Counted from the first letter of the stretch, positions 38,561 through 51,795 are shown. The stretch: 64,000 bases of DNA from Helopsaltes ochotensis (GCA_013400155.1 VXBM01001543.1:95243-159242); one strand, 5' to 3'. The notes: generated from the sequence alone by a model not told the origin. Translations and numbers: made by a program.

Positions 38561-41510
38561 TAAATCTAGTGGATAACAGATGACACTTTTAAATATCAAA
38601 ACAATGCTTTTTGCCTTATATCTTTATCACACGATGTCACCCTTGTTTAGAAAAGGTGTCTTTTCTAAGTAGTTCACGAGGATATTTGATAGATATTTAA
38701 AATATTCTTGATAATTCTGGCTGGGTTCTTCTTTCCCTTTTTATTTCTCTCCTTCTCTATAGCATTTAATTAGCAAAGAGGAAAATATTTTATTGAACTT
38801 ATAGCAAAAATAACAATCCAGATCTGCAGATATTCATATTTAATTATGGCTACATGTAATTAAGTGTGGCAATCTGGTGATAAAACCTTTAAGTAATGAC
38901 TCATAGAGAGATAAAAACGGAGCATGTGTTTAATCAGTTTGTAGCCTTCCACAGAAGCTGGCATAGCTCAGGTGCTAATGAGACATCTGCTGCTCAGGAC
39001 ACCAGAGAAAGCAGCAATTCACTAATGAAAAAACAAACCAGTATGGTATACAAGACAGAAATACTGGCCCAGAATTCTAGCCTAAATCTTAAACTTTGAT
39101 TAAATTTCAGCCTAGCAATATTGAACAAACAATGCACTTTCTCCTACAGGTGTTTTTTTTTCTCTAGAAACAGGTTACCCAACACTAATTTTGCCAAATA
39201 ACATAAAACTTAGATGTCTTCACAACACTCTGAGGTTATTCTAAGGTTGACCGGTTTCCATAAAAAAATAATAGAATAAAACAGAGAATCCTGAGTGAGA
39301 AAATTGGAACATCTTCTTATCTGCCACTTGTGATAATGGGCCCTATTATTGGTGAGCATTTAAAGAAGTTCAGGGAAGCCTTGTTGTAGCCCTCGACCTC
39401 GAACTGCTATATAAATGGCAAAAGACAAGGAGAAAAAAAACCCCCTAAACCAAAACAACCAAACAAAAACCCAAAGAAAAAAATCCCCAACCAAACAGCA
39501 AAAACACAACCCTCACAAAAAAATTTTTTTATGTCTGAAGCTGATGTAGAACACTTGCTTAAATTACAGCCTCAAAAGCCAGAGGATTGAATGATATCAA
39601 GTGGAGTTTTCATGTACTTTTAAAGACAACGTTAAATTTATATTCATCAATAAAAATACAACACAAAGTCCTTTCAGAAGAAAGGGACTGTCCCTTGCTA
39701 CAAGGCTTCCAATAGACAATGAATGTGGTTTATACGGTTCTTTTTAGATTTTATGGAACACTAAAATCTTCCTAGGACACTAGACCTAAAAGCCGTCCTT
39801 CTCTTCTGCCTTTCTGTATCAGTGTGGTCTCATGGAAAGGGTACATGAAAAGGAGTACACAGGTTTTTAAGAGTAATTGCAGAAAACAAAAAAAAACAAT
39901 CCTTGGACTTACAGAGAGCTACCGACCTTTCTGGTAGTATCTCAATGTGTAGTAAAAGTCTTTTGGGTTCCATCTTCCCACATGCAACAGTTTTTATCTT
40001 GGCTTAAAACATGTTCTTCACTTTTAAAGCAAGTAACTTAAGGCTTTGTAAAGAAACCAAAACTCCACAAATTGAGCCAGAAGCTCTAAACCACCCATTC
40101 CCTTAGGGATGGCAGGCTTAGGTAACACTGAAGGTTTCTGAATCCCCCGTTGTGTACTCTGTATTAGGTATTGTTTTGTTTTAATGTGGAGACTGCTTTC
40201 TCTTTGTAGCCTCAGGTTGAACACTTCTTTTTATTTTCTTTTTTGTTAATGGGTTGCAAAAGAAGCCTGTTGTTTAGCAATGCATTTCTAATATTTTTAA
40301 GTTTTCCTTCCAGAATTCTTCTTCACAACTCTTAAGTAATTAATCAAGGAGTGCTTTTACTACTTTACACTGAAACTATAAGACAGAGATTTGATTCATA
40401 ATTTAAATTGGCCTCTGAATTGATATCCATTCTCTGAACTGTGAAAGACAATGATCTTTCTTTATGATCATTGCAGAAAGAAATGGTAACGTCATCCTTT
40501 CACATGTCCCTTGTGAATTTGTTAGATTTTTTCATGTATTCCTTCAACAACACTACTGTGTCACATATTTATACAACAACTTTTAGTTTATATTTTGCTA
40601 ATTTTAAAACTTTTTCTTCCATATCTTCCAAATTGATTCCTGTTAAAAATAAGAATTAATTGCCCTCTTTTATTTATAAGTCAGAGAGACAGATTGTTCA
40701 CTACCTCTGCAATCAAGTTTCAGTTTGCTAATGGAAATCTAGTTTGACACTTATATAAAGAGACAGTTAATATCACAACTTCATATGGTATTTGTATTTA
40801 AGGTGATTAGAGTGTTTTTAAAATCCAATGATGTTTTACAACATTGTGACACATTTAGGAGGAAATAGTTGGTGCATATAAAGCTTGTTTTTATTCTCAG
40901 TTCTTCCCATTGAAAGAATTTATAGTAACCACACTGCTGCTCTGACCATGCACCTTTCAGAACAGGCAACCTCAGTGTGCTGGAAGATGTCAGAAAGGAA
41001 GAGAATGGTAACTGCAACATGTCTATGTCTATTGCCAAAGAAAATACAAGAGAAGGTCCTATCAGGGCTACAACCTGGTCTGTTAGGATACTGGGCATGC
41101 TTGAGGAGAATTCCCCACGCATAAAGCACTGCTAATAAAGAATATTGGCTTTCTGACTAGTAAGTTGGCTGGATAGTTTATTTCCCAGTTTTGGGTGACA
41201 ATAGACACTGAGTAGACTTCCCTATTTCCAGTGTTAAGGGGATGAGGATAAATAGCTAGTCAGGACTATATAGCAAAGCAGCAACCTTCAGAGCAGGCTG
41301 TCATTTAGAAATCTTGGCTCTTAATACATGGGTATATGAAATCTTTTTAATCCTTCCCACTACCCTTTCACATTCCTCATCCTTCCCACAGTACTATCAG
41401 GATACAGATAGTACATTCAAGTATGTCTCTGTATTTTGTAATGATGATTTATCTGTAAGTTGGGGGTCAATATAATACAGTCATGGTGAAAAGTAATGGG
41501 ACCATAAAAC
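38561..41510. other. AT-rich single-copy DNA, no gene seen
   Basis: No exon, RNA gene or recognised transposon. An A/C-rich tract at 39431-39530 is listed separately. An 8-bp-stem hairpin (caatgatc/gatcattg) lies at about 40449-40473 and is not considered significant. Confidence 0.55.
39431..39530. repeat. A/C-rich low-complexity tract
   Basis: About 100 bp of A-runs alternating with C2-C5 runs, ending in A7T7. Almost no G or T is present until the terminal T-run. Low complexity, of unknown origin. Confidence 0.85.

Positions 41511-41567
<57 letters not shown>
41511..41567. repeat. (AAT)19 microsatellite
   Basis: Nineteen perfect AAT units without interruption. A perfect array this long is probably highly polymorphic. 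A minus-strand open frame through it reads as an isoleucine run and is spurious. Confidence 0.97.
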
Positions 41568-41636
41568 TTGACATACCCCTCTGAGATTCATTTTATTGTC
41601 CTGGATGGAATATTTAAAAAACAATGTTATTTTCTC

Positions 41637-41666
41637 AGAATAGACTACATTAATGTAGTCTATTCT
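41637..41666. repeat. Perfect 30-bp palindrome
   Basis: The segment agaatagactacatt is followed directly by its exact reverse complement, with no spacer. It lies 70 bp downstream of the (AAT)19 array. It can form a cruciform or hairpin. No dimeric transcription-factor site of this length is known to me, so mutational origin is the more likely explanation. Confidence 0.97.
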
Positions 41667-41784
41667 CAAGCTACTACTATTTTTTCTCCCTAATTTATGA
41701 AATATATCAAAACAAAACATTTTTTTATCTTAGAGAACAGCTGAATTCAATGGTTAAAGAATCAAAGTATTGATATTTTGTAAG

Positions 41785-42130
41785 ATCATAGGAGGCTTGA
41801 AGATAAAGGCCACTAAAATGATTATGACACTGGACCATATTTTATATCAGGAGCAGCTGAGAGAGCAGGAACTGTTCAGCCTGGAGATGAGAAGGGCTCA
41901 GGGGGATCAAATCGATGCGTGTACCTACCAGAGGGGAAGGTGCAAAGAAGACAGAACCAGGTCTTTCCATTTTCCAGTGACAGGACAAGGGGACAAACGG
42001 AAACACTGAAAGCTCTGTTTGAACATGAGCACTGGCAACATTTTCAAGAGACATTGCAGAGTATCCCTCTTTGCAGATATTCAAAAACTGTCTAGACATG
42101 GTCTGTTCCATGGCTCTGCAATTCTGCTAA
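41785..42130 (+). mobile_element. CR1 retrotransposon fragment, plus strand
   Basis: Recognisable CR1 blocks in sense orientation are a diverged lead-in (aaaatgattatgacactggacca), agagagcaggaactgttcagcctggaga, gaagggctcagggggatc, accagaggggaaggtgcaaagaagac, ccagtgacaggacaaggggacaa and agatattcaaaaactgtctagacatgg. These correspond to the last part of ORF2 and the 3' region. The extreme 3' terminal repeats are missing, and an internal stretch after 'tgaacatgagc' is shortened. It is the only CR1 here in plus orientation. An open frame of about 80 codons across it (41770-42009) is a partial, non-functional relic of ORF2. Confidence 0.9.
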
Positions 42131-45100
42131 TTGTAGTGGATTTGGTTTTTTCCTCACTGTGTTTCTGTAGGGTGGGGGAGAAAAGTAATCTGTTTATGAA
42201 TAAACATAAGCAGATGACTTTAAATATTTAAATATTTTAAATATCTTTTTGTAGAGAAAGAATATTATGAAAGTTACAAATGCACTTATGAATCAAAATA
42301 CTATTACTAGGAGGTACTGAACACCAGCTGGGGCTAGTTCTCATCTCACTTCTCCTCTCTTTTTATTAGCATAAATCTGGAAAATTAATGGCATTTTAGA
42401 TCAACCTAACAATTACAAGTGAGATTGGAATCAGCACTACTGTCACAAGCTATTTTCCCCTTTATATTGCAAAAGAGGATATTTTGATCAAATAAAGATT
42501 TAGGTTTGATAGACTTTCAACAAGACCCTCATGTGTACTATTTAAATATGTCTGAATATTTATTAGATCATAATGCACCTCTATGCTGAACATGTCCTTG
42601 ACTCAGTCTGTTCTGTTCTAAACAGTAAAATTTTCTAAGCAATAGGTCATTCAGTGTGACAGATAAAAAACTGATCCACCTGCTACAATTCAGAAAAGAA
42701 AGTCTGAAATTTGTGAGTCTTAAGCTACAGGGAATGATATCAAAGACAAGAGGAGGTAATTATTTCTTATTCTGCCTTGGGTGTTAAAAGCTAATTTTCG
42801 CAAAACAAACAATGACACTTCCTAGAACTTTCTCAAAAACAAAGTTTTGGCACAATGCTTGTTATTATTACTTGTATTTCAAGATAAATAAAAACAGCAG
42901 GATAAAGAAAAGGGGGGTTATGGGCTCTTTAGGGACATGCATTGCAAAAGATTGGTTTTGTGGTGAAGAGATTAGTACAAAAACTCAACACAGAGAGGAG
43001 ACCATATCCTGACAAAAGGCTGTCAATTTCCAAGGAAATTTGCTAAAGAGTTGGAAATGGGTCTCTGATGTCATAAATTATATCTCCAGTTCCACAAAAA
43101 GCTCGGAAACAAACAAACAAAAGCCTTTCTCTTCCACAGCCTTACCTCATTGACTGCTTGATATCACAACCCAGGTTTCACTTTTATCTGTCAGATTCAA
43201 TAAACAGGGCTTATTCTATTACTTTTTCCAGTCTAGACAATTGCTTCCATTTCTGGTATTTATGTCTGTTAACTATCTCCAAATGTAGATCAGCCTCTGC
43301 TTTGCTTTCTCATCAGCATTCTTAGTCAAAAACACTTATATAACAAACTGAAATGCAGAAAACACATCTGTCTCTATTTAATGTGCATTTTTCTTACACA
43401 GCTAAAGTCACTGATGGCCTTAAAAAACCCTCTCATTTAAAATAATGCCTTCCACTTGTTTTGTTATGGGCCTATATCAATTTGATTGAATGCTGGGATT
43501 TTGCAGTAATTTGCTTCATCTTATTTTCAATCACTTTTGTAACCTGTAAGTCTGTAAAATCTACAGGAAATAGTGAGAATTTTTTTTATATTTATATTTA
43601 TTTTTGTCATGAAGTTTAGATGTCAGCCTACTGACAGTTTGACACTAGACCTAGAGCAGAAATGCCATCATTTGCCACTGACAAATAAGACAACTTCACA
43701 AAGCGGTTGGTATTGAACTGCCTGAAGCTGTTAGAGGTCTGGTAAGCCTTTTTGAGATGTTTCTTTGCAGCTCTCTGCTATGCTTTTGCTTCTAAAATGG
43801 AAGTGAATTTTTTAGGTTTGGAGTACTCCTTGAAAATTCTTTTTTCCTTTGTTTGACCCCAAAATCAGTATCAATATAGTCAAACTGTTCACAAATTCCT
43901 GTTAGTGAGTCATTTTCAAAAGCAGATGTTTCTGGTGCAAAACAAGATTATATCCCCATGATCTACTAAGGGCTGAATATTTCCAGCTGACAGATGTAAG
44001 CCCTTCAAACTTCTACAGTAGGCTGGAAAAAAATATTTGGGGTTTGTAGAACTACTGCCTGTGTGGAAATAGCTGACTCCAGCCTCCAAAACAACCCAAA
44101 TTTATTAGCTTATTGGTGTCCTGAAATCCACTGAAAACATGAACTCCCTTCACTGCAATCTTGCTTCCTGCAAACTGTGACAAAGCAGATAACTGCAATT
44201 CCTTTCAGCAGACATAGCTCCTTGTGAAAGGTGCAGAGAAGATGAGGATTTTTTTAACAAGCATTTTGAACTACTTTTTTTTCTACTCACACAGGTAGGA
44301 AAAGAACATTTCAGGAATTCTGAATTTTCCTTCTTTTCCTTCAGAAGTACATAGCACCTTATTCTACATCAGCTACGATGAATTTCTTTTGGTCACTGAT
44401 GACACTTCTGGTTTTGTTTTTTCTCCTTTTCTGTCAAGAAACACCATATTTCAAGGAAATATCTTCTTTGTAAATATATTTACTATACAGATGTACTATA
44501 CTTCTGTACAGATAGTACAGAAGGTTCATGAGTCAAGAAGTCTCCTGGTTAGACTATGACTGTCTACATCCGCCTCTTCCATGAGTCTAACATTCTTCAA
44601 ATCACTCCTTACTATCTCTGAGCATCCGACATATCTAGCCATTGCAGTCCTGTCAAAACACAAGATTACAAAATTATGGATGGAAAGTTGTAAAGCTGGA
44701 AAAACTCATTTGCAGCTGACAGTCAACAGATTCTTTTCTAAGATGGCATATAGTTGCAAATAAACTTTGTGCAGCAATCACAGCTGCACATGCGCAGCAT
44801 CTGAATCCCTGAATATTTGCCATGTGTGAACAATTGGTTATTTGAAAATTAAGCCAAATTTTTTCTTCCCTTCAAAAGCCACTCTTCAGGTTGTTGCACT
44901 AATGAGGACAAGGTGATGAGTTGAAGAGAAGAGCAGCTTTAGTAGAATCTGTAAAAGAAACACACATCATATTTTATGGGCAGCATGGTGCAGCATGAAG
45001 ACAGTAAGAGATTCCCACAGATTCCACAGATTCCTGGGGAGAAGGTAAATTCATGAGCTCCTTGCTGAGACAGGGCAATATATGCCCTTATGGTGTGTTT

Positions 45101-45238
45101 ACATCTTACTTAGCCAATCCTCAAAGAAACTGCCTTACCTTATCTGCTGCAGGTCTGGCTTCTTTTCTCTCCCATGTTCTATGCCAAAAAAATGTGAAAT
45201 AAATACCTGAGGACTTAATCTCAATTCTTCTTGAACAC
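42131..45238. other. AT-rich single-copy DNA, no gene seen
   Basis: No exon, RNA gene or recognised transposon. A short hairpin (cttctgtac/gtacagaag, 5-base loop) lies at about 44500-44523. Confidence 0.55.
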
Positions 45239-45627
45239 AAAATCACAGAATCACAGAACCACAGAATATGCTGAGTTGGAAGAGATGCATAAGAATCATT
45301 GAGTCTGACTCTTTGTCCTGCACAGGACACCCCAAGAGTCACACCATGTGCCTGAGAACATTGTCCAAACACTTTTTGAACTCTGTCAGGCTGGTGCTGT
45401 GACCACTTCCCTGGGGAGCCCTTTCCAGTGCCCAAACACCCTCTAGCTGAAGAACCTTTTTCCTAATATCCAACCTACCCTCCCCTGACAACTTCAGGAC
45501 ATTCCCTCAGGTCCTGTCACTGGGCACCAAAGAGGAGAGATCAGTGTCTACTGCTCCTCTTCTGCTCATGAGGAAGTTGCAGTGAGGTCTCCCCAGTCCC
45601 CCTTTCTCCAGGCTGAACAGACCAAGT
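45239..45627 (-). mobile_element. CR1 retrotransposon fragment, 3' end
   Basis: The + strand starts with tandem aatcacag units, the 8-bp terminal microsatellite of CR1, then gctgagttggaag, ctgcacaggacaccccaagagtcacac, gaactctgtcaggctggtgctgtgaccacttccctgggga, ctaatatccaac, ggtcctgtcactgg and ctccaggctgaacag. This is the reverse complement of the 3' region of a CR1 subfamily I associate with Neoaves, especially passerines. It is well preserved compared with the other copies and so is probably among the younger insertions in the window. It is 5' truncated at about 390 bp. Confidence 0.95.
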
Positions 45628-48600
45628 AAGAAATATCTGTTAAGTGTTATTGTTTAGATGGACTAGGAGCCAAAATACATAAATACAAAATCCACTCATC
45701 TTCCCAGGCATCACACTAATGATTGTGATAGTTTAAGGTAAAAAGAAAAAAGCTCAAGAGTTTATTCTTAGCACCGTGGATTCTGACACACTTCAAGGTA
45801 TAACTTTTGTGTTCCCCCATCAGACCTGCCTGATGTTCTCAGAAAATCTCCTTATGAGTTATTTTCAAATGTCTTAAACAGTCATGTTGGTATTGACTGA
45901 TCAAAGCAGCCTGAAGTATAAAGAGACTAATTACACAAAAGCAAAAGCATTCATTAAACTAACAACCATCCTTTACTAATATGTCCTGAGGCAAATACTT
46001 TAATGTCTGTATACTTCCCATCAATAAAACTCAGGATACTTGGGTCCTTTCAGCCTCTCTTATTCTGTTCTATTTATTTAGCTTGCAAACCACTAACAGC
46101 AGTCATTATACCTTAAAATGAATGCCTAAGATAACAGGTTACTGGTATTTGTTTTAAATTAGACTTACTGCTTCCGCACTTATTGTATGAGTAAATTGTA
46201 TTTAAAAATAATTTAAAAATCATATTATTAATTTTTTTTTCTCTTTTAGAGATCAACTAAAAATATTTCTTCCAAACATAAGCTTTTTGTGTAGCTATCT
46301 TGCTGCTCTGCAGGGTTTGGAGAGAGCTCAGGTAATTAGGGCTGGTTTACCTGCAGTCTCCATGACAATCAGAACGAAAGCTCCAGATCCAAAATCTTTC
46401 AGGTTCAGCCAAGACCTTAGAACTGTTCATTTTGTCTGTGTTTCTACCAGTGAAACAGAATGTTGGGTGTTGAGAGATGCTCCCCTGCTTGGTAAGGCAG
46501 CCAAAGGTAATCTTTAGGTTACTGAGGCAATGTTACACAGATAGGGTTAACATTTAGTATGCAGATTCATTCATCCATATTAATATCCCAGACTGATAAG
46601 TGCCTAAAATAAATGGCTTCTTACACAATATTTATGTTTAAATGTGTAATGAATTCAGAAATATCAGTGCTTTTATTATCTTACATTTGAAATTCCTGTC
46701 AGGATCTCTGAGTTCAGCTTATTTTCATAAAAATATTTAATGTACTTTTTTCTCATATATGTCTGTTTTAAGGCATGAGTTTGCTGTAAATAATACAGTA
46801 TTCTATAGTGTAAAATGTTTGAAAACCATTGATGTCTTTGCTCGGAGTATGTGTTACTAAGAACAGCTTTAAAGCATTTTACTTAGCTTTTTAAATACAG
46901 TCTAGTAAAGTCCAAAAGAAATATAAAGAACTTTTGAACAGCTGCTTTAATCCCAAGGAAAAACATTTTTAAAAAACAAATATCTAGACACCACAAAATT
47001 TAAAAGACATTTAAAAAACCTATGGAGGCCAGCAGATGTTGTGACCTATGTGGAGGAGAGAGTATCTTGGCATTTTGGACCACTGAAAAAGCAAGTCAAT
47101 ACATCTAGGTGGGAGTTTTGCCTTTGATCCATCATGTTTATAAACATGAAGTCTGTTTATGTTGCAAGCTGCAGATGGAGACAGAGGGATCAAAGCTCTT
47201 CAAAACCTGATCATTATTTCTAGGTATTTTTTTCCTTTCTTGTTCTGTTTGATTAACTTGTTTGTTATTAGTATTTCCTTTCTTAGTCGGTTGTTTTTTT
47301 TATTCTGGGGCACAAGATGTTTGCTACTAATGCAAATTTGTTAGGTTTTGTCATTTAAAAGTTTGTTTCTTTTAGAAATTTTGACTTTTTCTAGGCATGT
47401 TTGAGTCTGAGACTGAAGATGAATATGGCTGAATAAAAAATAGAATGGATGGACTCAAGAACAGCTGTAGACTTCATATCTGTATTATACCTACAAAAGC
47501 AGGGTCTCAGAGACAGAAAGAACTGACCCTCATCAGCTGAAAGAACATGATTCATAGAAAGATAAGACAAGGAGGCAAGAAAAATTGAAGAGCAGTAGAG
47601 GGAAATAAGAAAAAGGCAGGAGATTCCAAGAGGGGAAGCAACAAAGGAAAGATGAAGTCATTAGCATCTCACCAGAAAAGAGAAGCAGAACTTCAATTTA
47701 ACATTTACTACTTTTTTTGTTTCCAAACTGGTTAGTAAATGTTTTTCATTTTAAAGCAGACATGGTAGGCTCCCTGTGGTAGTTTGGCCAGGAAGTGAAA
47801 ACCGCTACACTCCTTCACTTTTTTTTTTTTTTTCTCCAAAATAAAAAGAACTGTTTGACTAACACATGGAAAAACATGAAAAATGAGCACAGAGCATTAT
47901 ATATATTTATGGTTTTGTTATTTTGGGGGTTCAATTTCAATCATCCACACTGCCAGGAACTGGCCTTATTCTGGAGAGTCTCAAGAGGAGCAGCTGAAAG
48001 CTGACCAGGTCTCCTTTGTTTTCTGACAGTCTATGTCCAGCCTCTTGTGATTCCCTGCCTTCCCCCGTAGGTGTGCACTTCCAGACACTATACAGGTGTC
48101 ACAGTAATGGTCCATTCAGACACTGGGAAAACTTTAGGCTTAGCTATTCAGATATTAACACAGTAAGAACATTGAGCTCTTTGGGAACAGCTAAGCTGGA
48201 TTAATATGGGCAGCAGAAATCTGTTACATGAAAATCTGATCACATTTTATTTAACACTTATTTAAAGTATTTAATAGCACACCAATTCATTCTGAAAAAT
48301 TTCAATAGAAAAATCAAGATAGAAAAGGACTTGGAAAATTGTCTATGAGTAATTGAATGTAACTATTATACTCAAATATATCCTATCTGAAATTTTATAT
48401 GTTTTGAGCTCCCTTGCCTCCAGCCCAATTTGTGCTACCACAAAGCATGAAGTAAATTTTTTTCTTGGATGGAGTTTTGCCACCTGACCTGCAGGGATGT
48501 CACACAGTTTCCAGGTATGGCCACAATCAAACCTCTGTTTTATCAACCACTAGCAACGATCTCCACTGGAGCCTTTTCCACTGAGCTAAAAAAGATGATT

Positions 48601-49538
48601 AAGGCAGGCAGAAAACATCAGTGCACTCCAAGTTTGATCAATGTAAGGGAAAGAATAGTAGGGAAAAGCATGAAAAGCAGGGTTCAGGAAGCAATGAAAA
48701 GACTGCATTACATTTCTGTGTGAATAGAAGAACCTTATAACTCTTTCCTTTGTACAAGGTAATCAAGTGAACGCCGCAAAATATATAGCCAAAAATTACC
48801 ACTGCCTATGTCAGATGCAGACCTTTATGAAAGTCCAGCTGATGGCAGTTCTGATCCAGTACAGTGGGTACACAAGTGTAAAACTGTACATGCAAGCCAT
48901 TATTATTATGCATATTAGCTATACACATGCCTTACAGTGAAAGAGTATGGAAGCACACAACGACAAACCCAGGCAGTTTCTCTGGAAATTATACCGGAAA
49001 TCTGTACATGCACTACTTTAATTCATAGAAATGTTGGTTGTAATCACCTCTTTAGACTCTAACCTCCACAGGCCAATAGTGTGGTGGGCTAATCTGGTGA
49101 GATAATGGGAATTCCCCATGAGGAGCACCAATGCTCCTTTTATTTTATTGCTTTTTATACTTTCTCATTTATTTTCTTAAGGAGAAGTGCCAAACTTTTC
49201 AATTTTCTCATGCAGAAGTATTTCCATTCACTAATAATTTTCATCACCAGTCCCTCAATTCTTGCAATTTCCCATGCCAGGTGGAATAAAACACAGGCAC
49301 AGCACACAGTCACAGACTAAATCTGTTAATGGAGTGAGGACATAAACTCATAAACATACCCAAAAGCTTATCCATAGCTATAGCATCTAACTAACTAGAA
49401 AAATATTTCTGCTCATGAACCTCATAGACCAAACTGTAGATGAAAGCACTTTGATCACCATTATTAACCGCAGAGGTTGTATCACCTAAAGTTAACCTCT
49501 GCCAATTGTCTAAACCAGCTACATAAAATGCCATTAAT

Positions 49539-49559
49539 ATGGACTTGAAAAGTGGGGCT
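49539..49559 (+). repeat. 21-bp inverted duplication, arm A (likely source)
   Basis: This segment (atggacttgaaaag...) is an exact 21-base reverse complement of 50236-50256. An exact match of this length between two non-repeat sites in 64 kb is unlikely by chance. Confidence 0.9.
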
Positions 49560-50221
49560 TAAAAGTCAGCATATGTTGTTGTGAACAGGGGTAATGGAAT
49601 TCAATTAATCTTTTAAAGGAAGAAAATCATAATTACTAAAGTTGCAATATCCTGTCATGGTATTGACTGTTTTCTAAACCTATGGGAATCTTGCTATCCT
49701 TTTGTAATCCTCTTGAGATCGTTCAGCAGCACATTTTTAACACTTCTGTGAAAGATGGCATAATATAAGGTAAGAAAGAGCTGGAAGGAGCTGGAATCAC
49801 CACCACCTATCCACAGTGCCCTTGGCTTTTCACTGTATACATCCATTATTAGAATGACTACTCTATTACCAACATTTAGTGTTATTAAAGCTCACAAACC
49901 AGCAATGTTTAAGTTTTTCTTTTTTATTGTTTTTAGGTACTGGTTCTTCTCTTTGTTAATATCACCAAGAAATCATTGTCCTCCCACCAACCATATGGCA
50001 ATATGTTAATACATTGCTTTCTATGCAATTATGTATTTGTACCCAAATTCTGTGAAGGTTTCTTTAAGAAAACACTGTTTTATCAAAAAGATTTTTTTGT
50101 GAATAAAATAGTATGTTTTGCATTACACAGAGAAGGCTAGAAAATGCATGCCATGATTGCATGCATAAGACATAAGACTGCTAATGGCATGATACAGAGA
50201 ATGTGTTTTGCAAACAGGAGT

Positions 50222-50270
50222 CATATAACATGTTTAGCCCCACTTTTCAAGTCCATGGGCCATATAACAT
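50222..50270 (-). repeat. 21-bp inverted duplication, arm B, within 10-bp direct repeats
   Basis: Bases 50236-50256 are the exact reverse complement of 49539-49559. The copy sits between two identical 10-bp words, catataacat at 50222-50231 and 50261-50270. Removing one word plus the 29 bp between them leaves a continuous, plausible ancestral sequence. This is the structure expected of a small templated insertion with a target-site duplication. Confidence 0.88.
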
Positions 50271-51795
50271 CTTTGGTTTCTGCTTCTACTAACTTTTTTG
50301 CATATTATTACCATGCACAGAATGCTGCTGGCAAACTGCACAGCCAATATCATTTGCATTCCCAGAGAAATTGCTCAAGCAGGTTCACAAACAGTGACAA
50401 ACACTAAGAACAAATATCATTATCCAGCATTCTGGGCCCAAATGGAGCTCATAGATCTTGAACTGGCAGGTTTTTACTGTATGAGTCGAGAATCCCGTGA
50501 CAGAGAAAGGCTAAACATCAGGAGTATTAAACTAATTGCTGACACTATGAACTTGTAAACAAAACCCAGCAATCAATATTTACACTAAAAATCCTTTTGG
50601 CTGGTACAGACATGTTTTGCAGATTCTTTCTGTAATTACATACAGAGTCCTCATTTACTGTATGTTAAAGGGACATATGAAGCAAGTATATGCTTCCAAA
50701 TGTGAAACATATTGTTCATACTATTAAACATTATTGCCCTAGAGCAAGGGAATTTATTTTGCAAATTTTGAGATAGCCTGACAGGAGCTAATGTACCCCT
50801 AAAACACCATATTTGGCAGCAGATGCACTTTTCCAAAAAATTATTTAAAGACTCTACCTATGGGCTTCCTGCTCCATACTAGGAACAAAAGTAACCTTAA
50901 TAGCTGAGCAGGGACCCTGGATCCGAGAATTTCTTATAAATGTCTAAAATCTTTTCTTATTAAGTCTAAAGAACCTTTGTTAAGATAATTTCCATGTCTT
51001 CCTGGCAGCCAACTCACATAAGCCAAAATGGGGCATTTGGCAACCCTTGATTTGCAAGACAACAGAGCTACTATCCATGACTGCATGTTGACACTACTGG
51101 CTGTTAAATATGCTCACATCTCCAAACCAAATAATCAGCATCTGCATTTGGCCACACTGGAATTGTCTATAGACAAACAGCCAGCTCTTGCAGGACATAG
51201 TTTGCAAGTTAAGGAACTTAATCAGATGTCAGGGAAATACAGATCTGCTTTAGAAGTCAAGCAGAGACAAGTAACTGAAATTCATGGAAGAGGCATTCGT
51301 GGCCTTTGCCTTTTACTGACTGTACTTAGCCACTTGGACTTAAAAGTAACCAAACAGGTCCCAGGATCCAATTAACATGACGGACAGCCTCCCAGTCATA
51401 CACAGGCTGGATTAGAGCTTGAATACATAACATGGAGTTCTAAAATACTATTTTTTCAAGCACATCATCATTTGCCAAGAACTCTAAATTTTTCAATGCC
51501 ACCTATATAAGGACAATGATGTCCAAGCTGTTTGCTGAAGGGCTACACAATCTGAAAAAAAAATCTAAATTGCCATCTGTGCCCAATTGGGTCAAAAAAC
51601 ACGTGCATCTCTCACATACTGAAGAAGAAGCAAACCTTTAAGTCTCATTGAAACCTTCTTTGACCTTCCTTTTCTTAACATTTCAATTGACTGTCTCACG
51701 AATAGTACTGCCTATCTTTCTCAAACATGCCACTTCTGCTTTCTACCAGATTGAACTTCCCTACCTTCAAACCACATTGCCCAAAAAGTCAAGTT

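Noticed and set aside
41481..41720. Minus-strand frame containing a long isoleucine run
   Set aside because: The run is the translated (AAT)19 microsatellite.
41770..42009. 79-codon open frame
   Set aside because: It runs through the plus-strand CR1 fragment and is a broken piece of the retrotransposon ORF2, not a host gene.
47780..48210. Possible LTR starting tgtggtagtttggcc
   Set aside because: Only the first few bases resemble a bird LTR start. The following sequence did not match any LTR block I recognise.
50145..50167. atgcatgc...gcatgcat hairpin
   Set aside because: The arms are 8 bp and low-complexity. This is expected by chance and lacks supporting context.
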